A stretch of DNA of 64,000 nucleotides from Alteromonas macleodii. GTDB lineage: Bacteria; Pseudomonadota; Gammaproteobacteria; Enterobacterales; Alteromonadaceae. Numbering within the stretch: position 1 is the first letter of the stretch; each line of letters opens with the position of its first letter. Positions 29,649 to 40,253 of this stretch are shown piece after piece. The stretch covers positions 3,969,005 through 4,033,004 of the forward strand of contig NZ_LR812090.1 of the NCBI RefSeq assembly GCF_903772925.1, read 5' to 3'. The notes under the pieces were generated by a model. The model was not told the origin of the DNA. It made no database searches and was given only the letters and a program-made list of their open reading frames with translations. A program made the position numbers and the translations under genes.

Positions 29649-32600
29649 ATGGTTTTTGGTTGGGTAACGCTTGCAGTCTTGTACCTTTTTTTGCTGTTTT
29701 CATTAGCAAGTTGGGGAGAAAAGAACTCGCCTACCGCAAGAGCATTGACCTCTCACCCTGCCATTTATTCATTAGCTCTGGCAATCTACTGTACCGCATG
29801 GACCTTCTTTGGCATGGTGGGGCAAGCAAGCAGGGATACGTGGATTTACCTTCCGATTATGCTCGGACCTATCCTAGTCTATGCACTGGGATACAAGTTT
29901 ATTTATAAACTAACGTTGGTAAGTAAAAAGCAGCATATTACGACCATTTCAGACTTCATTGCGTCACGCTATGGCAAACGCCAAACCGTTGCCCTAGTCG
30001 TTACTCTTATTGCCCTACTTGCAACTATTCCCTACATTGCGCTTCAGCTTAAGGCGGTAGGCGCCACCTTTCAATTGTTAACTCAGCAACCTAACAGCAA
30101 TGGAATTATCATTGCTGCTACAGGCTTTATTGCTGCCTTCGCCATTTATTTTGGTACACGCCAAACTGATGTAACAGAGTATAGGCGTGGCCTTATGCTA
30201 GCCATAGCATTTGAGTCCACGATCAAGCTTCTTGCTTTAGTGCTGGTTGCTGTCGTGGGTTATAGCGCGTGGAAGCGCACCCAGTCTGGTGCATTTTTCG
30301 AAAGTTTTACTAACGAAATTGCACTTGCTCAGTTCGGTTCATTTAGCTTCATTGCACAAACCATTATGGCTGCGGCAGCCATTGTCTGCTTACCTCGTCA
30401 GTTTCACGTTGCCATTATCGATAACTTAAGCCTGGGGCACATACGCACAGCGCGTTGGCTATTCCCGCTCTACCTAACCATTATTTCTGCAGTTATTCCC
30501 GTTATTGCTATCGCAGGTAAAGCTATTTTTGCAGGTCAGGGCATTGAACCTGACTCATATGTATTGTCTCTTGCGATGTTTTCGGAGTCTGCGCTTCTTC
30601 AAGTCATCGTTTTTGTCGGTGGTTTGTCTGCGGCTACTGCTATGATCATAGTCGCTACGCTAACCCTTAGTACCATGCTTACCAACGACGTGATATTGCC
30701 ACGAATTTTAGCGTTCACAGGCAACACCGACGACAAAAAAGACGTATCCAAAAAAATCCGCCTAATTAGACGGATTGTTATTGCCTTTATTTTATTGATG
30801 GCTTTTCTCTACCACCAGCAAATGACCAGCAGTCGCTCTCTACACTCCATTGGCCTTATCGCGTTTTCACTGGTTATCCAGCTGATGCCTGCCATTGTCG
30901 GCGGTCTTTACTGGAAACGCGCTCATGCCCACGGCGTTTATGCGGGGCTTATGGTCGGGCTTGTTATCTGGGTGCTTTGGTTAGTGCTTCCTATTGTAAG
31001 TGAGCAAGTCTCTCAAATGGAGCAAAACGAACTTATAAGCCAGGGGGCCATGATTAGCTTGGCTGCAAACACCTTTGTTTACGTACTCTTTTCTCACTTC
31101 GCTCCCCAACGCCTTATTGACAGAATGCAAGCAGAAGCATTCGTTTCACCCGCTATATCTGGCAATAATACAGTTAAAGCCCAAGCGACGAACGTTACCG
31201 TGTCTGATCTCATCACCTTGCTTTCAACCTTTATGGGAACAGGGCGCTGCGACCAACTTCTTGACCAATACCAACAGTTAAATAATTGCCAGCTAAGCCA
31301 TACCGAAACACCTGATGAATCGTTCTTATCGTTTTGTGAACGGGCCCTTGGCGGTGTAATTGGTGCATCGAGCGCTAAGGTTTTACTGGACAGTGCGCTG
31401 CGTGGTAAGAAAATGGACTTCACTGAGGTTATTAACTTTTTCGACGATACCACGCAGGCGATGCAATTTAATATGACAGCGCTGTTAACCTCCCTTGAAA
31501 ACATGGATCAAGGCATTAGCGTGGTAGATAAGCATTTAAATTTGGTTGCTTGGAACAAGCGTTACGCTAACCTGTACCCTTACCCTGACAACTTACTTGC
31601 TGTGGGCACGCCCATAGAAAAGCTCATCCGCTACAATGCTTCTCAAGGCGAATTTGGAACTCACGACGTCGATGCTGAAGTAGAAAAACGCTTAGCGCAC
31701 TTGCGCTCTGGCATGCCACACCGCTTCACTCGACAACGCAAAGATGGCCGGGTCATTGAAATGGTGGGTAACCCACTGCCCGGCGGCGGCTTTGTAACAA
31801 GCTTCAACGACATCACAGGGCACGTGGAAATTCAGCAAGCGCTTGAAGAATCGAATATTGACCTTGAAGCTCGTATTAAAAAGCGTACTGAAGAAGTGCA
31901 CTCTATCAACGCTGAGCTTCGCCTTGAAATAGAACGACGCTCAGAGGCCGAAAAAGAACTAATAAGAGCACGAAAAGCAGCAGAAGATGCCAACGCCAGT
32001 AAAACCCGTTTCTTAGCACTTGCCAGTCATGACGTACTTCAGCCGCTTAATGCGGCTAAGCTCTACGTAAGTGCTTTGGAAGAGCAGGAACTATCTGAGC
32101 AGGCCCAAGCTATTATTCAGAAACTTGGCCATAGCGTTAGTTCAAGTGAAACGCTCATCGGCACCTTGCTTGATATTGCTAGATTAGATCAAGGGGAAAT
32201 GAAACCCGATATCGAATCAATTGATGTAAGTGCCCTACTCTCTCCGTTAGTTGATGAAATGGCAATGCGTGCCCGTGAAAAAGGGCTAGGATTTAAAGCG
32301 ATTATTCGCCCTTGCTGGGTACGAGGGGATAAAACCTATTTATACCGAATTACTCAAAACTTGTTATCAAATGCAGTGAAATACACCGAAAAAGGGCGGG
32401 TTCTTTTTACCGTTAAAGCTGTTAAAGAAGTAGTTTATTTCAAGGTTATCGATACAGGTATTGGTATTTCTAATGATAAAAAAGACAGTATATTCGGCGA
32501 TTTCTTTCGCGCCAACGAAAGTAAAGAGCATGGGTTAGGCTTGGGTTTGGGCGTGGTGCGCCGCTTAAGCCTACAGTTGAACAGTGATATCAGAGTTAAC

Positions 32601-33092
32601 TCGAAAGTTGGCAAAGGAAGCTGCTTTGCGTTTTCTCTTGCCAAAGCTGAGCCAAAACTGGTTTCTAATGTAGCATCAAAGCCACGCAGCACCACGTTCA
32701 CAGGAATGGATGTACTTTGTGTTGACGATCAAAGGGAAAACTTAGATGCCATGCAAACCCTATTGCAAAAATGGGGAGTTAATGTTTTCTTGGCGAATAA
32801 CTGGGAAGATGCGCTTAAGGTTTGTGAAGTTATCCAGCCTCAAATCTTACTGATGGATTACCAACTTAGTTTTGATGATGAGAAAAATGGGCTCGCGCTG
32901 ATTGAAGAAATAAGACATCGGTTGAACATCGTTGTGCCGGCAGCCCTGATAACGGCTACGCCAGATGATAGTTTAGTTACCCAATGTAAGGCACAAGGTG
33001 TTAACTTTTTGGCGAAGCCGTTAAAACCAGCAAAGCTTCGTGCGCTACTTCAAAGTATGACCCGTTACATTAGAGAAGCAAAAAACGTGTAG
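29649..33092 (+). CDS. crbS: Hybrid histidine kinase with sodium:solute symporter-type membrane domain (CrbS)
   Basis: A 1147-residue inner-membrane sensor. Residues 1-480 form an SSS-transporter-like domain of about 13 helices. A linker and PAS domain (about 600-720) and a coiled coil follow, then the kinase core with H box FLALASHDVLQPL (His794), N box NLLSNAVKYT and the glycine-rich GLGLGLGVV. A C-terminal receiver domain has Asp1070 in LLMDYQL. This order is that of CrbS (also called MxtR), which with CrbR switches on acetyl-CoA synthetase in Vibrio and Pseudomonas. Its partner crbR lies 4.5 kb downstream beside acs. Confidence 0.9.
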   Translation: MVFGWVTLAVLYLFLLFSLASWGEKNSPTARALTSHPAIYSLALAIYCTAWTFFGMVGQASRDTWIYLPIMLGPILVYALGYKFIYKLTLVSKKQHITTISDFIASRYGKRQTVALVVTLIALLATIPYIALQLKAVGATFQLLTQQPNSNGIIIAATGFIAAFAIYFGTRQTDVTEYRRGLMLAIAFESTIKLLALVLVAVVGYSAWKRTQSGAFFESFTNEIALAQFGSFSFIAQTIMAAAAIVCLPRQFHVAIIDNLSLGHIRTARWLFPLYLTIISAVIPVIAIAGKAIFAGQGIEPDSYVLSLAMFSESALLQVIVFVGGLSAATAMIIVATLTLSTMLTNDVILPRILAFTGNTDDKKDVSKKIRLIRRIVIAFILLMAFLYHQQMTSSRSLHSIGLIAFSLVIQLMPAIVGGLYWKRAHAHGVYAGLMVGLVIWVLWLVLPIVSEQVSQMEQNELISQGAMISLAANTFVYVLFSHFAPQRLIDRMQAEAFVSPAISGNNTVKAQATNVTVSDLITLLSTFMGTGRCDQLLDQYQQLNNCQLSHTETPDESFLSFCERALGGVIGASSAKVLLDSALRGKKMDFTEVINFFDDTTQAMQFNMTALLTSLENMDQGISVVDKHLNLVAWNKRYANLYPYPDNLLAVGTPIEKLIRYNASQGEFGTHDVDAEVEKRLAHLRSGMPHRFTRQRKDGRVIEMVGNPLPGGGFVTSFNDITGHVEIQQALEESNIDLEARIKKRTEEVHSINAELRLEIERRSEAEKELIRARKAAEDANASKTRFLALASHDVLQPLNAAKLYVSALEEQELSEQAQAIIQKLGHSVSSSETLIGTLLDIARLDQGEMKPDIESIDVSALLSPLVDEMAMRAREKGLGFKAIIRPCWVRGDKTYLYRITQNLLSNAVKYTEKGRVLFTVKAVKEVVYFKVIDTGIGISNDKKDSIFGDFFRANESKEHGLGLGLGVVRRLSLQLNSDIRVNSKVGKGSCFAFSLAKAEPKLVSNVASKPRSTTFTGMDVLCVDDQRENLDAMQTLLQKWGVNVFLANNWEDALKVCEVIQPQILLMDYQLSFDDEKNGLALIEEIRHRLNIVVPAALITATPDDSLVTQCKAQGVNFLAKPLKPAKLRALLQSMTRYIREAKNV

Positions 33093-33171
33093 TACATGGG
33101 GAGCGACGATACATTTTCACCACGTTTTTCGCTCTCTATAGATGAACTTCAAACAACGTATTAAGACGTGC

Positions 33172-33795
33172 CTATAATAACTCGTCCTGCGGTTTAGCCT
33201 CTTCGGTCTTAACTACCGGCTTATCTGCACTGGACTTAGCGACGACTTTGCCCATTGCGCCCCATTTCTCCTTTGGGTTAAGCAGCACAGGGCGAGTTAG
33301 AATTAAGTTATTTGGGTACATTAGGGTTTCACGCTCTGAAGTAAGTAAACGTGTACTAAATGGACCAACGTCCGCAATAACACCCTCTATGTAGTTATCG
33401 CCATCAAGAATACGTACATGATTACCACGCCTATAAGCCACATTCGTTAACAAGATAAAGTACGCTGTGATGTTACTAATAAGTGACCAGCTTGCGAAAA
33501 GGGCCACCCCAGTGACAGTTATGATTGACGTAGAAAGTACAAGTAAGCCCGAGAAATCAATACCCCATGCCAGAAGCAGCAGGGAAAGCGATACTGTAGC
33601 GACAATCACACGCGCAGCAAAAAGCCCTTTCAAGGCACTCGTTGATTTAAGCTTTGATTTTTCGATATTAGTTTCTAATTTTGGCAGTAACTTCCGCGAC
33701 ATTGCCAAGTAGATAAGCAGAACTAAACCACTGAACACGACGTTTGACTGGTACTGAACTAACCACGCCAAAAAACCATGCCACCACTCATTCAT
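33172..33795 (-). CDS. Small MscS-like mechanosensitive channel protein
   Basis: A 207-residue membrane protein with three or four hydrophobic segments. The core MscS pattern is visible (LLVLSTSIITVTGVALFASWSLISNITAYFIL), followed by the beta domain (YRRGNHVRILDGDNYIEGVIADVGPFSTRLLT). The C-terminal alpha/beta vestibule of MscS is missing, replaced by a short charged tail, so it is a minimal version. The ATG has AAGGA upstream. It is convergent with crbS. Confidence 0.8.
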   Translation of the reverse strand: MNEWWHGFLAWLVQYQSNVVFSGLVLLIYLAMSRKLLPKLETNIEKSKLKSTSALKGLFAARVIVATVSLSLLLLAWGIDFSGLLVLSTSIITVTGVALFASWSLISNITAYFILLTNVAYRRGNHVRILDGDNYIEGVIADVGPFSTRLLTSERETLMYPNNLILTRPVLLNPKEKWGAMGKVVAKSSADKPVVKTEEAKPQDELL

Positions 33796-34131
33796 CAACT
33801 TTAATCCTTAATTCTTTTCGTTAAGCATGCTGACTTAAAATTATTAATATCATTTTTAAACAGCCAGCGCGCTCTAATGCTAACGTGAATAACAAACAAG
33901 TTCATGCATTAAAAGCAATCGACACAACAAGAATTATTCGTAAGACTCCCCCTACCACTTCAATTAGTATGCGCGCAAAAATGACTTGTCTAATTTTAAT
34001 ACCAGCCCGCATAGAAATTAACCTATTGAGTGGGCGATTATCTATACAGATTGGTATACTCACGTGCTAACGTGGTAAATGAAACGTCGATTCAACGACA
34101 AAATAAATCTCAAACTACAGGCTTTTTAATA
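33796..34131. other. Intergenic region upstream of rimK
   Basis: About 335 nt without a convincing gene. Two open frames here lack coding character and ribosome binding sites. It should contain the divergent promoters of the MscS-like gene and the rimK cluster; no clear operator was found by eye. Confidence 0.5.
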
Positions 34132-35037
34132 ATGCGCATCGCTATTCTTTCAAGAAATCCACGTCTTTACTCTACTTCACGCTTGGTGGAAGCTGGGCAG
34201 GCTCGCGGGCATGAGGTCGACGTTATCGACACTATGCACTGCTACATGGATATCACGAGCGCGCGACCGTCTGTTCGCTATAACGGTAAAAAACTGCCTT
34301 ACTATGATGCAGTGATCCCGCGTATCGGTGCATCTGTTAGCTTTTACGGCACCTCTGTCGTTCGTCAATTTGAAATGATGGGGACATATAGCCTTAATGA
34401 GTCAGTAGCGATTAGCCGTTCGCGAGATAAACTGCGCTCACTACAGCTGCTTTCGCGCAAAGGCATTGGCATGCCTAGAACCGGCTTTGCTCATCATCCA
34501 GATAAAATTGACGATGTGATCAAAACCGTGGGTGGCGCACCAGTGGTTATTAAGCTGCTAGAAGGTACCCAAGGTATAGGTGTGGTTCTGGCTGATACGC
34601 AAAAAGCCGCAGAGTCGATTATTGAAGCGTTTATGGGGCTTAATGCCAGTATCTTAGTACAGGAATTTATCAAAGAGGCGGGCGGCTCCGATATACGCTG
34701 CTTTGTAGTTGGTGGAAAAGTCGTTGCCGCTATGAAGCGTCAGGCTGCTCCGGGAGAGTTTCGCTCTAACCTTCACCGCGGTGGTCAGGCAAGTTTAGTT
34801 CGATTAAGCCCTGCCGAGCGCAAAACGGCGGTAGATGCAGCAAAAACCATGGGACTAAACTGTTGTGGTGTAGACATTCTTCGCTCAAACAACGGTCCTG
34901 TGGTGATGGAAGTTAACTCTTCACCGGGCCTGGAAGGTATCGAAAAAGCGACCAACAAAGATGTTGCCAGTATGATTATTGAGTTCATTGAAAAGAGCGC
35001 AGAGCCGCACAAAACCAAAACCCGCGGTAAAGGCTAA
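34132..35037 (+). CDS. rimK: RimK, ATP-grasp glutamate ligase for ribosomal protein S6
   Basis: RimK adds glutamate residues to the C terminus of ribosomal protein S6. The 301-residue product begins [18 protein letters not shown], matching E. coli RimK in length and N terminus; an upstream frame extension of 34 codons has no homology. ATP-grasp motifs are visible: [36 protein letters not shown] and the metal-binding [15 protein letters not shown]. It starts a three-gene cluster with a metallo-carboxypeptidase-like gene and a retropepsin-like gene. Confidence 0.96.
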   Translation: MRIAILSRNPRLYSTSRLVEAGQARGHEVDVIDTMHCYMDITSARPSVRYNGKKLPYYDAVIPRIGASVSFYGTSVVRQFEMMGTYSLNESVAISRSRDKLRSLQLLSRKGIGMPRTGFAHHPDKIDDVIKTVGGAPVVIKLLEGTQGIGVVLADTQKAAESIIEAFMGLNASILVQEFIKEAGGSDIRCFVVGGKVVAAMKRQAAPGEFRSNLHRGGQASLVRLSPAERKTAVDAAKTMGLNCCGVDILRSNNGPVVMEVNSSPGLEGIEKATNKDVASMIIEFIEKSAEPHKTKTRGKG

Positions 35038-35079
35038 CCCCTTCAACCTACGCAGTAACGTAAATATAGGAAAACGTTA

Positions 35080-36111
35080 GTGGTAAATGATGTTTTAAAA
35101 ATTGGGGGTGAAAGCATTGCTCCTGGCGAAACAAAAAAGATTGAGTTGGAGATGCCACCGTTATACACGGCTACCAACATGAGTATTCCCGTTTATGTGA
35201 AGCGTGGAAAGCGACCAGGCCCAATTATGTTCGTAAGCGCAGCCATTCACGGTGACGAGTTAAACGGTATTGAAATAGTGGGTCGGCTGATTCGCTCGAA
35301 GGCTATTGAGCGTTTAAGAGGCACCTTGATAGCGGTGCCCATGGTTAATGTGTATGGCGTATTAAACCAGTCTCGTTATTTACCCGACAGACGCGATTTG
35401 AACCGCAGTTTTCCGGGTAGTAAAAAGGGCTCGCTTGCCGGCCGACTAGCGAACCTGTTTTTTAAGGAAGTCGTAAGTAAATGTGACGTGGGCATCGACC
35501 TTCATACAGGCGCTATCCACCGTAGTAATTTGCCACAAATACGCGCAGATCTAGACGATCCTGAAGTACTGGAAATGGCTAAGGCGTTTGGTGTGCCGGT
35601 ATTATTAAACGCGGAATTACGAGACGGTTCATTGCGCGAGGCGGCCAGTGAAAATGGCGTAAAAATATTGCTTTATGAAGCAGGCCAAGCACTACGCTAT
35701 GACGAGTTTTCTATTCGCGCAGGCGTAAAAGGTATTATCAATACCATGCGTCACTTAGGCATGCTAAACAAAAGCCGTAGCAAAGGCCATAGCATTGAGC
35801 GTTTCATTGCCAGACAAAGTGGCTGGGTACGCGCGCCTGAAAGTGGGTTTGTCAATCATCTTGCACAGCTAGGCGATCATGTTGAAAAAGGCGACAAACT
35901 GGCCACTATTTCAGATCCATTTGGCAATTATTTAGACAGCCTTGAAAGCCCTGCTGAAGGCGTTGTTATTGGTAAACAAAATATTCCGCTTACCCAAGAA
36001 GGCGAAGCCGTTTACCACATTGCATACTTTTCAGAGCCTGATACTGTTGCCGAACATGTAGAACTATTACAAGACAATTTATTGCCACCAGAGCAAAGCC
36101 CTGATTTATAA
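35080..36111 (+). CDS. Succinylglutamate desuccinylase/aspartoacylase family metallo-hydrolase
   Basis: A 343-residue zinc amidohydrolase of the M14-like aspartoacylase family. The zinc ligands are visible in AIHGDELNG (His and Glu) and in IDLHTGAIHRS (His), and an Arg-Asp-Leu-Asn-Arg motif (RRDLNRSFPG) contributes to substrate binding. The start is GTG with AGGAAAA upstream. Its place between rimK and a RimB-like protease suggests it acts on glutamate-modified substrates, but the substrate is not known. Confidence 0.85.
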   Translation: MVNDVLKIGGESIAPGETKKIELEMPPLYTATNMSIPVYVKRGKRPGPIMFVSAAIHGDELNGIEIVGRLIRSKAIERLRGTLIAVPMVNVYGVLNQSRYLPDRRDLNRSFPGSKKGSLAGRLANLFFKEVVSKCDVGIDLHTGAIHRSNLPQIRADLDDPEVLEMAKAFGVPVLLNAELRDGSLREAASENGVKILLYEAGQALRYDEFSIRAGVKGIINTMRHLGMLNKSRSKGHSIERFIARQSGWVRAPESGFVNHLAQLGDHVEKGDKLATISDPFGNYLDSLESPAEGVVIGKQNIPLTQEGEAVYHIAYFSEPDTVAEHVELLQDNLLPPEQSPDL

Positions 36112-36126
36112 ATTGGTAGAAATCTG

Positions 36127-36561
36127 ATGAACAACAAAAAAATTGTAGGAGCGGTAGAACTGTGCGACTTGCCCAAACTTGCTATCTCCGACTTAACCGT
36201 GCGTGTTGATACAGGTGCGGCAACATCGTCACTTCATGTAGACAACATCGAAGAATTTGATCACAACGATGAACTATGGATAAAGTTTGATATCCACCCT
36301 GATATTCATAACGTTGAGCGTGTGGTACGCAGGGAAGCACGAGTTGAAGGTAAAAAACGCGTAAAAAGCTCAACAGCTACACGTGAGAAACGCTATGTTA
36401 TCATTACGCCTATCGTTATGGACGGATTCCAGTGGGATATCCAGTTAACGCTTACAGACCGCTCTGAAATGACTTACTTAATGCTACTTGGCAGAGAGGC
36501 GATGAGTGGACAGTTTATTGTAGACCCCGAACACGACTTTTTACTTACAGGAAAAGATTAG
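36127..36561 (+). CDS. RimK-associated retropepsin-like protease (RimB-like, PF05618 type)
   Basis: A 144-residue protein of the family once named ATP-dependent zinc protease and now seen as retropepsin-like. The aspartic protease signature DTGAATSSLH gives the catalytic Asp near residue 29, and the closing strand LLGREAM is typical. In Pseudomonas a RimB protein of this kind opposes RimK by removing glutamates. It follows the preceding gene after 15 nt, so it is in the same operon. Confidence 0.82.
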   Translation: MNNKKIVGAVELCDLPKLAISDLTVRVDTGAATSSLHVDNIEEFDHNDELWIKFDIHPDIHNVERVVRREARVEGKKRVKSSTATREKRYVIITPIVMDGFQWDIQLTLTDRSEMTYLMLLGREAMSGQFIVDPEHDFLLTGKD

Positions 36562-36631
36562 CAGCTAAAAAAGGGGCTATACTTTAGCAAAGCACGTAGC
36601 AGGGCTCGCGCCACGTATATGAGTTAAAAAT

Positions 36632-37603
36632 ATGGATATCAAAGCTAAATCATTAAGCCGTATCATTTTATTAATGAGTTTACTTGCGCATTTTGTTGTT
36701 CACGGGCAACAGCAGTCATCTGATGAGGTAAGCGCAGACTTGCCTCATACCGTTTTACGATTACCCAATGTCCACCCTGGGAGGGATAGCGTTTACTCTT
36801 ACGCTAAGTCACTGCTAACGGAAGCTTTGCGCGTTACACAGTCGCAGTACGGTACCTTTGAACTTATTGTTAGCAACCAAGAAACGGCCCAAGAACGCCA
36901 GTTGCGTAGCTTAGAGCACAATATGCTAGACGTAACGTGGAGCGTAACGTCAACCGAGCGCGAGCGCCAGTTCCTCCCTATTCGCATTCCCATCATGGCT
37001 GGACTATTTGGTAAGCGCGCCTTGTTTGTTAAAGAGGGGGATGTGCGACTAAAAAAGGTAAAAAACCTTGCAGATCTCCAAGAGTTTCGCGCGGTTTTGG
37101 GGTATGACTGGCCTGATACAAAGATTTTTCGGGCTAATGATATCCCCGTTTTAGAAACCACGTATCGCGCTTCATTTCGCATTATTTCGGAAGGATTCGC
37201 TGACATATTTCCACGAAGTGTGATGGAAATTAACGAAGAGTTCGCCGATAAAACCTTATCTAAAGGCTTAACTATTGATGATAACCTCATCATTTCATAC
37301 CCAAGCCCTATCTTTTTCTTTGTTGGCAGTGATAATCAGGCATTAGCAAGGCGTATCGCTGAAGGCCTACTGATGCTGTTTGAAACCGGGAAGTTTCAAG
37401 AATTACTACTTGCACATAAGAACTTTAAAGAAGGGATGACCTTAATTGATGGGCGTACGGTTATTGAAATCAATAACCCGCTATTGAGCGAGCAAAGCCG
37501 CTTGGCGTTAGAAAAGTTTTTACCTGAATTTGCTATGTCTGAAGCCGTGCTTAAACGCGATGTTACTGAACCGGTGGCTCCAGCTCAAGCTGCGAAGCAA
37601 TAA
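36632..37603 (+). CDS. Exported protein resembling family 3 solute-binding proteins
   Basis: A 323-residue protein with a signal peptide (ILLMSLLAHFVVHGQ). A body resembling periplasmic binding proteins follows (NMLDVTWSVTSTERERQFLPIRIPIMAGLFGKRALFV, later KVKNLADLQEFRAVLGYDWPD). No ABC permease or ATPase is nearby. Similar orphan binding proteins often serve as sensor partners. The gene overlaps the convergent crbR by 41 nt, the longest overlap in the window. Substrate unknown. Confidence 0.65.
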   Translation: MDIKAKSLSRIILLMSLLAHFVVHGQQQSSDEVSADLPHTVLRLPNVHPGRDSVYSYAKSLLTEALRVTQSQYGTFELIVSNQETAQERQLRSLEHNMLDVTWSVTSTERERQFLPIRIPIMAGLFGKRALFVKEGDVRLKKVKNLADLQEFRAVLGYDWPDTKIFRANDIPVLETTYRASFRIISEGFADIFPRSVMEINEEFADKTLSKGLTIDDNLIISYPSPIFFFVGSDNQALARRIAEGLLMLFETGKFQELLLAHKNFKEGMTLIDGRTVIEINNPLLSEQSRLALEKFLPEFAMSEAVLKRDVTEPVAPAQAAKQ

Positions 37604-38207
37604 GTACCGCTTGGGTACGGTTGTTGATGCCCAACTTTTTAAAGATAGCGGTAACATGCGCCTTAACGGTGGCTTCAGCAATATCTAAATTAAAACCAAT
37701 TTGCTTATTCAATAAACCATCTCGCATGTAGCAAAGCACCTTATATTGCGATGGCGTAAGCGACGCGACTTTGTCAGCAAGTTCAGAAAAGGCTTCATTT
37801 ACCTCATCAACATCTTCGCTTAAGTTTTCAGGCAACCACACGTCACCATCTAAAATAGCTTCTACTGCGTTTGCAATATCTTGTGCACTGGCAGTTTTGG
37901 GAATAAAACCGAGTGCTCCTACGCTGATGATTTTTGAAATAAGCGTGGTGTCTTCCGTACCAGAAACCACGGCAACGGGCAGTTCAGGAAAAAGTTTTCG
38001 GATATGCAACAAGCCGAATAAATCATTGCTGCCAGGCATATGCAAATCAAGAAGCAATAAGTCGATATCCTCATTATTAAGGATATCGACTGTGGTGTTT
38101 AGGTCTCCCGCCTCTTTTAAAGTAAGGGCTGGAAGTGACAACGACAACGCGCCTCGTAGTGCATCGCGATACAGCGGGTGATCATCAGCGATTAGAAGGG
38201 TTATCAT
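37563..38207 (-). CDS. crbR: LuxR-type response regulator CrbR
   Basis: A 214-residue cytoplasmic regulator. The receiver domain has Asp54 in LLLDLHMPG and the GerE/LuxR helix-turn-helix is near the C terminus (LTPSQYKVLCYMRDGLLNKQIGFNLDIAEATVKAHV). It lies 17 nt downstream of acs on the same strand, hence co-transcribed. With the SSS-domain kinase at 29.6 kb this makes the CrbS/CrbR pair known to activate acs, so positive feedback on its own operon is likely. AAGGAT precedes the ATG. Confidence 0.88.
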   Translation of the reverse strand: MITLLIADDHPLYRDALRGALSLSLPALTLKEAGDLNTTVDILNNEDIDLLLLDLHMPGSNDLFGLLHIRKLFPELPVAVVSGTEDTTLISKIISVGALGFIPKTASAQDIANAVEAILDGDVWLPENLSEDVDEVNEAFSELADKVASLTPSQYKVLCYMRDGLLNKQIGFNLDIAEATVKAHVTAIFKKLGINNRTQAVLIASQLELEPPVQ

Positions 38208-38224
38208 TGTCTATATCCTTAATT

Positions 38225-40171
38225 CTACTTATTTAGACGTTCCTCTATCAGTGTATCAACAACCGATGGATCCGCCAATGTAGATGTATCACCTAATTGC
38301 TCGTGCTCATTGGCAGCAATTTTACGCAGGATACGGCGCATGATCTTACCAGAACGAGTCTTAGGTAGCCCGTTCGACCACTGAATCATATCAGGAGTAG
38401 CAATAGGGCTTAACTCTTGGCGCACCCACGCTTTAAGCTCTTTAGTCAGCGCTTCATCTGCTTCAACACCTTCATTAGGCGTAACGTAAACGTAAATCCC
38501 CTGCCCTTTGATATCGTGAGGGAAACCGACTACCGCAGCTTCAGCCACTTTTGAGTGGGCAACAAGCGCACTTTCTATTTCAGCGGTACCTAAACGGTGA
38601 CCAGACACGTTTAGTACGTCGTCTACGCGGCCGGTTATCCAATAAAAGCCATCTTCGTCACAACGTGCACCATCACCTGTGAAGTACACACCTTTGTAAG
38701 CACTAAAATAGGTATTGATAAAGCGCTGATGATCGCCGTATACCGTTCTAGCCTGACTAGGCCAGCTATCTTTAATCACTAGATTACCTTCTGCCGCACC
38801 TTCAAGTTCATTACCGTCAGCGTCAAATAGCGCTGGCTGTATGCCAAAGAACGGACGGGTTGCCGAGCCAGGTTTCAATTCTGTCGCGCCAGGCAGAGGC
38901 AAAATCATGTGTCCGCCTGTTTCAGTCTGCCACCATGTATCGATAATAGGGCAACGACCTTCACCAATAACCCGGTGATACCATTCCCACGCCTCTGGGT
39001 TAATTGGCTCACCCACTGTACCAAGCAAACGAAGTGACGATAAATCACAACCTTCAGCAGGCACGTCACCGTGCGCCATTAACGCGCGGATAGCGGTTGG
39101 CGCAGTATATAGACTGTTTACTTTATATTTTTCTACTACCTGAGCTATGCGTTTTACGTCTGGATAAGTCGGTACACCTTCGAAGAAGACTTGTGATGCA
39201 GCATTAACCATAGGGCCGTAAACCATATAGCTGTGACCTGTGATCCAGCCTACATCAGCAGTACACCAGTAAACGTCATCGTCTTTGTAATCGAAAGCGT
39301 ATTTAAAGGTCATAGCGGAATAAAGTAGATAACCGCCTGTGGTATGAACCACACCTTTTGGCGTACCCGTAGAACCTGATGTATAGAGAATAAATAGCGG
39401 GTCTTCCGCATTCATTACTTCAGGTTCACACTGGGCAGACATACCGTCCACAGCTTCATGCCACCATACATCGTGCTTCTGGTTCCAGTCTACGTCGCCA
39501 CCCGTTAGTTTATGTACCAAAACGTGTGTAATAGACGGGCAGGCATCATCGGCCAACGCTTTATCGACATTGGCTTTAAGCGGAATGCTTCTTCCTGCCC
39601 GGCGCCCTTCATCGGCAGTAATAACAACCTTTGCACTACTGTCGTTAATACGATCAGCAATAGCGTTTGGTGAGAAACCACCAAAAATTACCGAGTGAAC
39701 TGCACCAATACGTGCGCACGCAAGCATTGCGTAGGCAGCTTCAGGTACCATAGGCATGTAAATGGCGACGCGATCACCTTTTGTGACTCCCATCTCTTTA
39801 AGTGCATTCGCTAACTTACATACTTCATAATGCACTTGTTGGTATGTCACATCTTGGCTGTCTTCCGGTGAGTCGCCTTCCCAATGAAAGGCAACTTTTG
39901 TGGCATTGTCTGCCAAGTGACGGTCAATACAGTTGTAGCTAGCGTTTAACTCACCGTCTTCGAACCATTTAATAGACACATCATTTTCACCAAACATGGT
40001 GTTTTTAATTTTGGTTGGCTTTTGGTACCACTCAAGCATAGACGCGTGCTCAGCCCAGAACGCCTCTGGTTCCTCAACTGACTGCTTATACATCTCGTCA
40101 TACTGCGATGCAGTTAAATGAGTAGATTGAAGAATGTTCTCAGGCACAGGATAGGTTTTGCTGGCGGTCAT
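38225..40171 (-). CDS. acs: Acetyl-CoA synthetase (AMP-forming)
   Basis: Acs activates acetate to acetyl-CoA through acetyl-AMP. The 648-residue product has the AMP-binding signature [20 protein letters not shown], and the C-terminal regulatory lysine motif [11 protein letters not shown], whose Lys is the site of acetylation control in homologues. I chose the ATG with GGAGG upstream over a start seven codons earlier. crbR follows in the same operon. Palindromes AGACTWTRGTC in the promoter region may bind CrbR. Confidence 0.98.
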   Translation of the reverse strand: MTASKTYPVPENILQSTHLTASQYDEMYKQSVEEPEAFWAEHASMLEWYQKPTKIKNTMFGENDVSIKWFEDGELNASYNCIDRHLADNATKVAFHWEGDSPEDSQDVTYQQVHYEVCKLANALKEMGVTKGDRVAIYMPMVPEAAYAMLACARIGAVHSVIFGGFSPNAIADRINDSSAKVVITADEGRRAGRSIPLKANVDKALADDACPSITHVLVHKLTGGDVDWNQKHDVWWHEAVDGMSAQCEPEVMNAEDPLFILYTSGSTGTPKGVVHTTGGYLLYSAMTFKYAFDYKDDDVYWCTADVGWITGHSYMVYGPMVNAASQVFFEGVPTYPDVKRIAQVVEKYKVNSLYTAPTAIRALMAHGDVPAEGCDLSSLRLLGTVGEPINPEAWEWYHRVIGEGRCPIIDTWWQTETGGHMILPLPGATELKPGSATRPFFGIQPALFDADGNELEGAAEGNLVIKDSWPSQARTVYGDHQRFINTYFSAYKGVYFTGDGARCDEDGFYWITGRVDDVLNVSGHRLGTAEIESALVAHSKVAEAAVVGFPHDIKGQGIYVYVTPNEGVEADEALTKELKAWVRQELSPIATPDMIQWSNGLPKTRSGKIMRRILRKIAANEHEQLGDTSTLADPSVVDTLIEERLNK

Positions 40172-40253
40172 AAAGATTGCCTCCAATATCAATAATGTAA
40201 AAATCTTGTTGTATGGTGAAACACTCTAGCTATTCACCCACAAAGCAAAATGA

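Noticed and set aside
33885..34131. Small open frame and a 34-codon extension of rimK
   Set aside because: Neither has a ribosome binding site or family similarity; RimK begins at MRIAILSRN.
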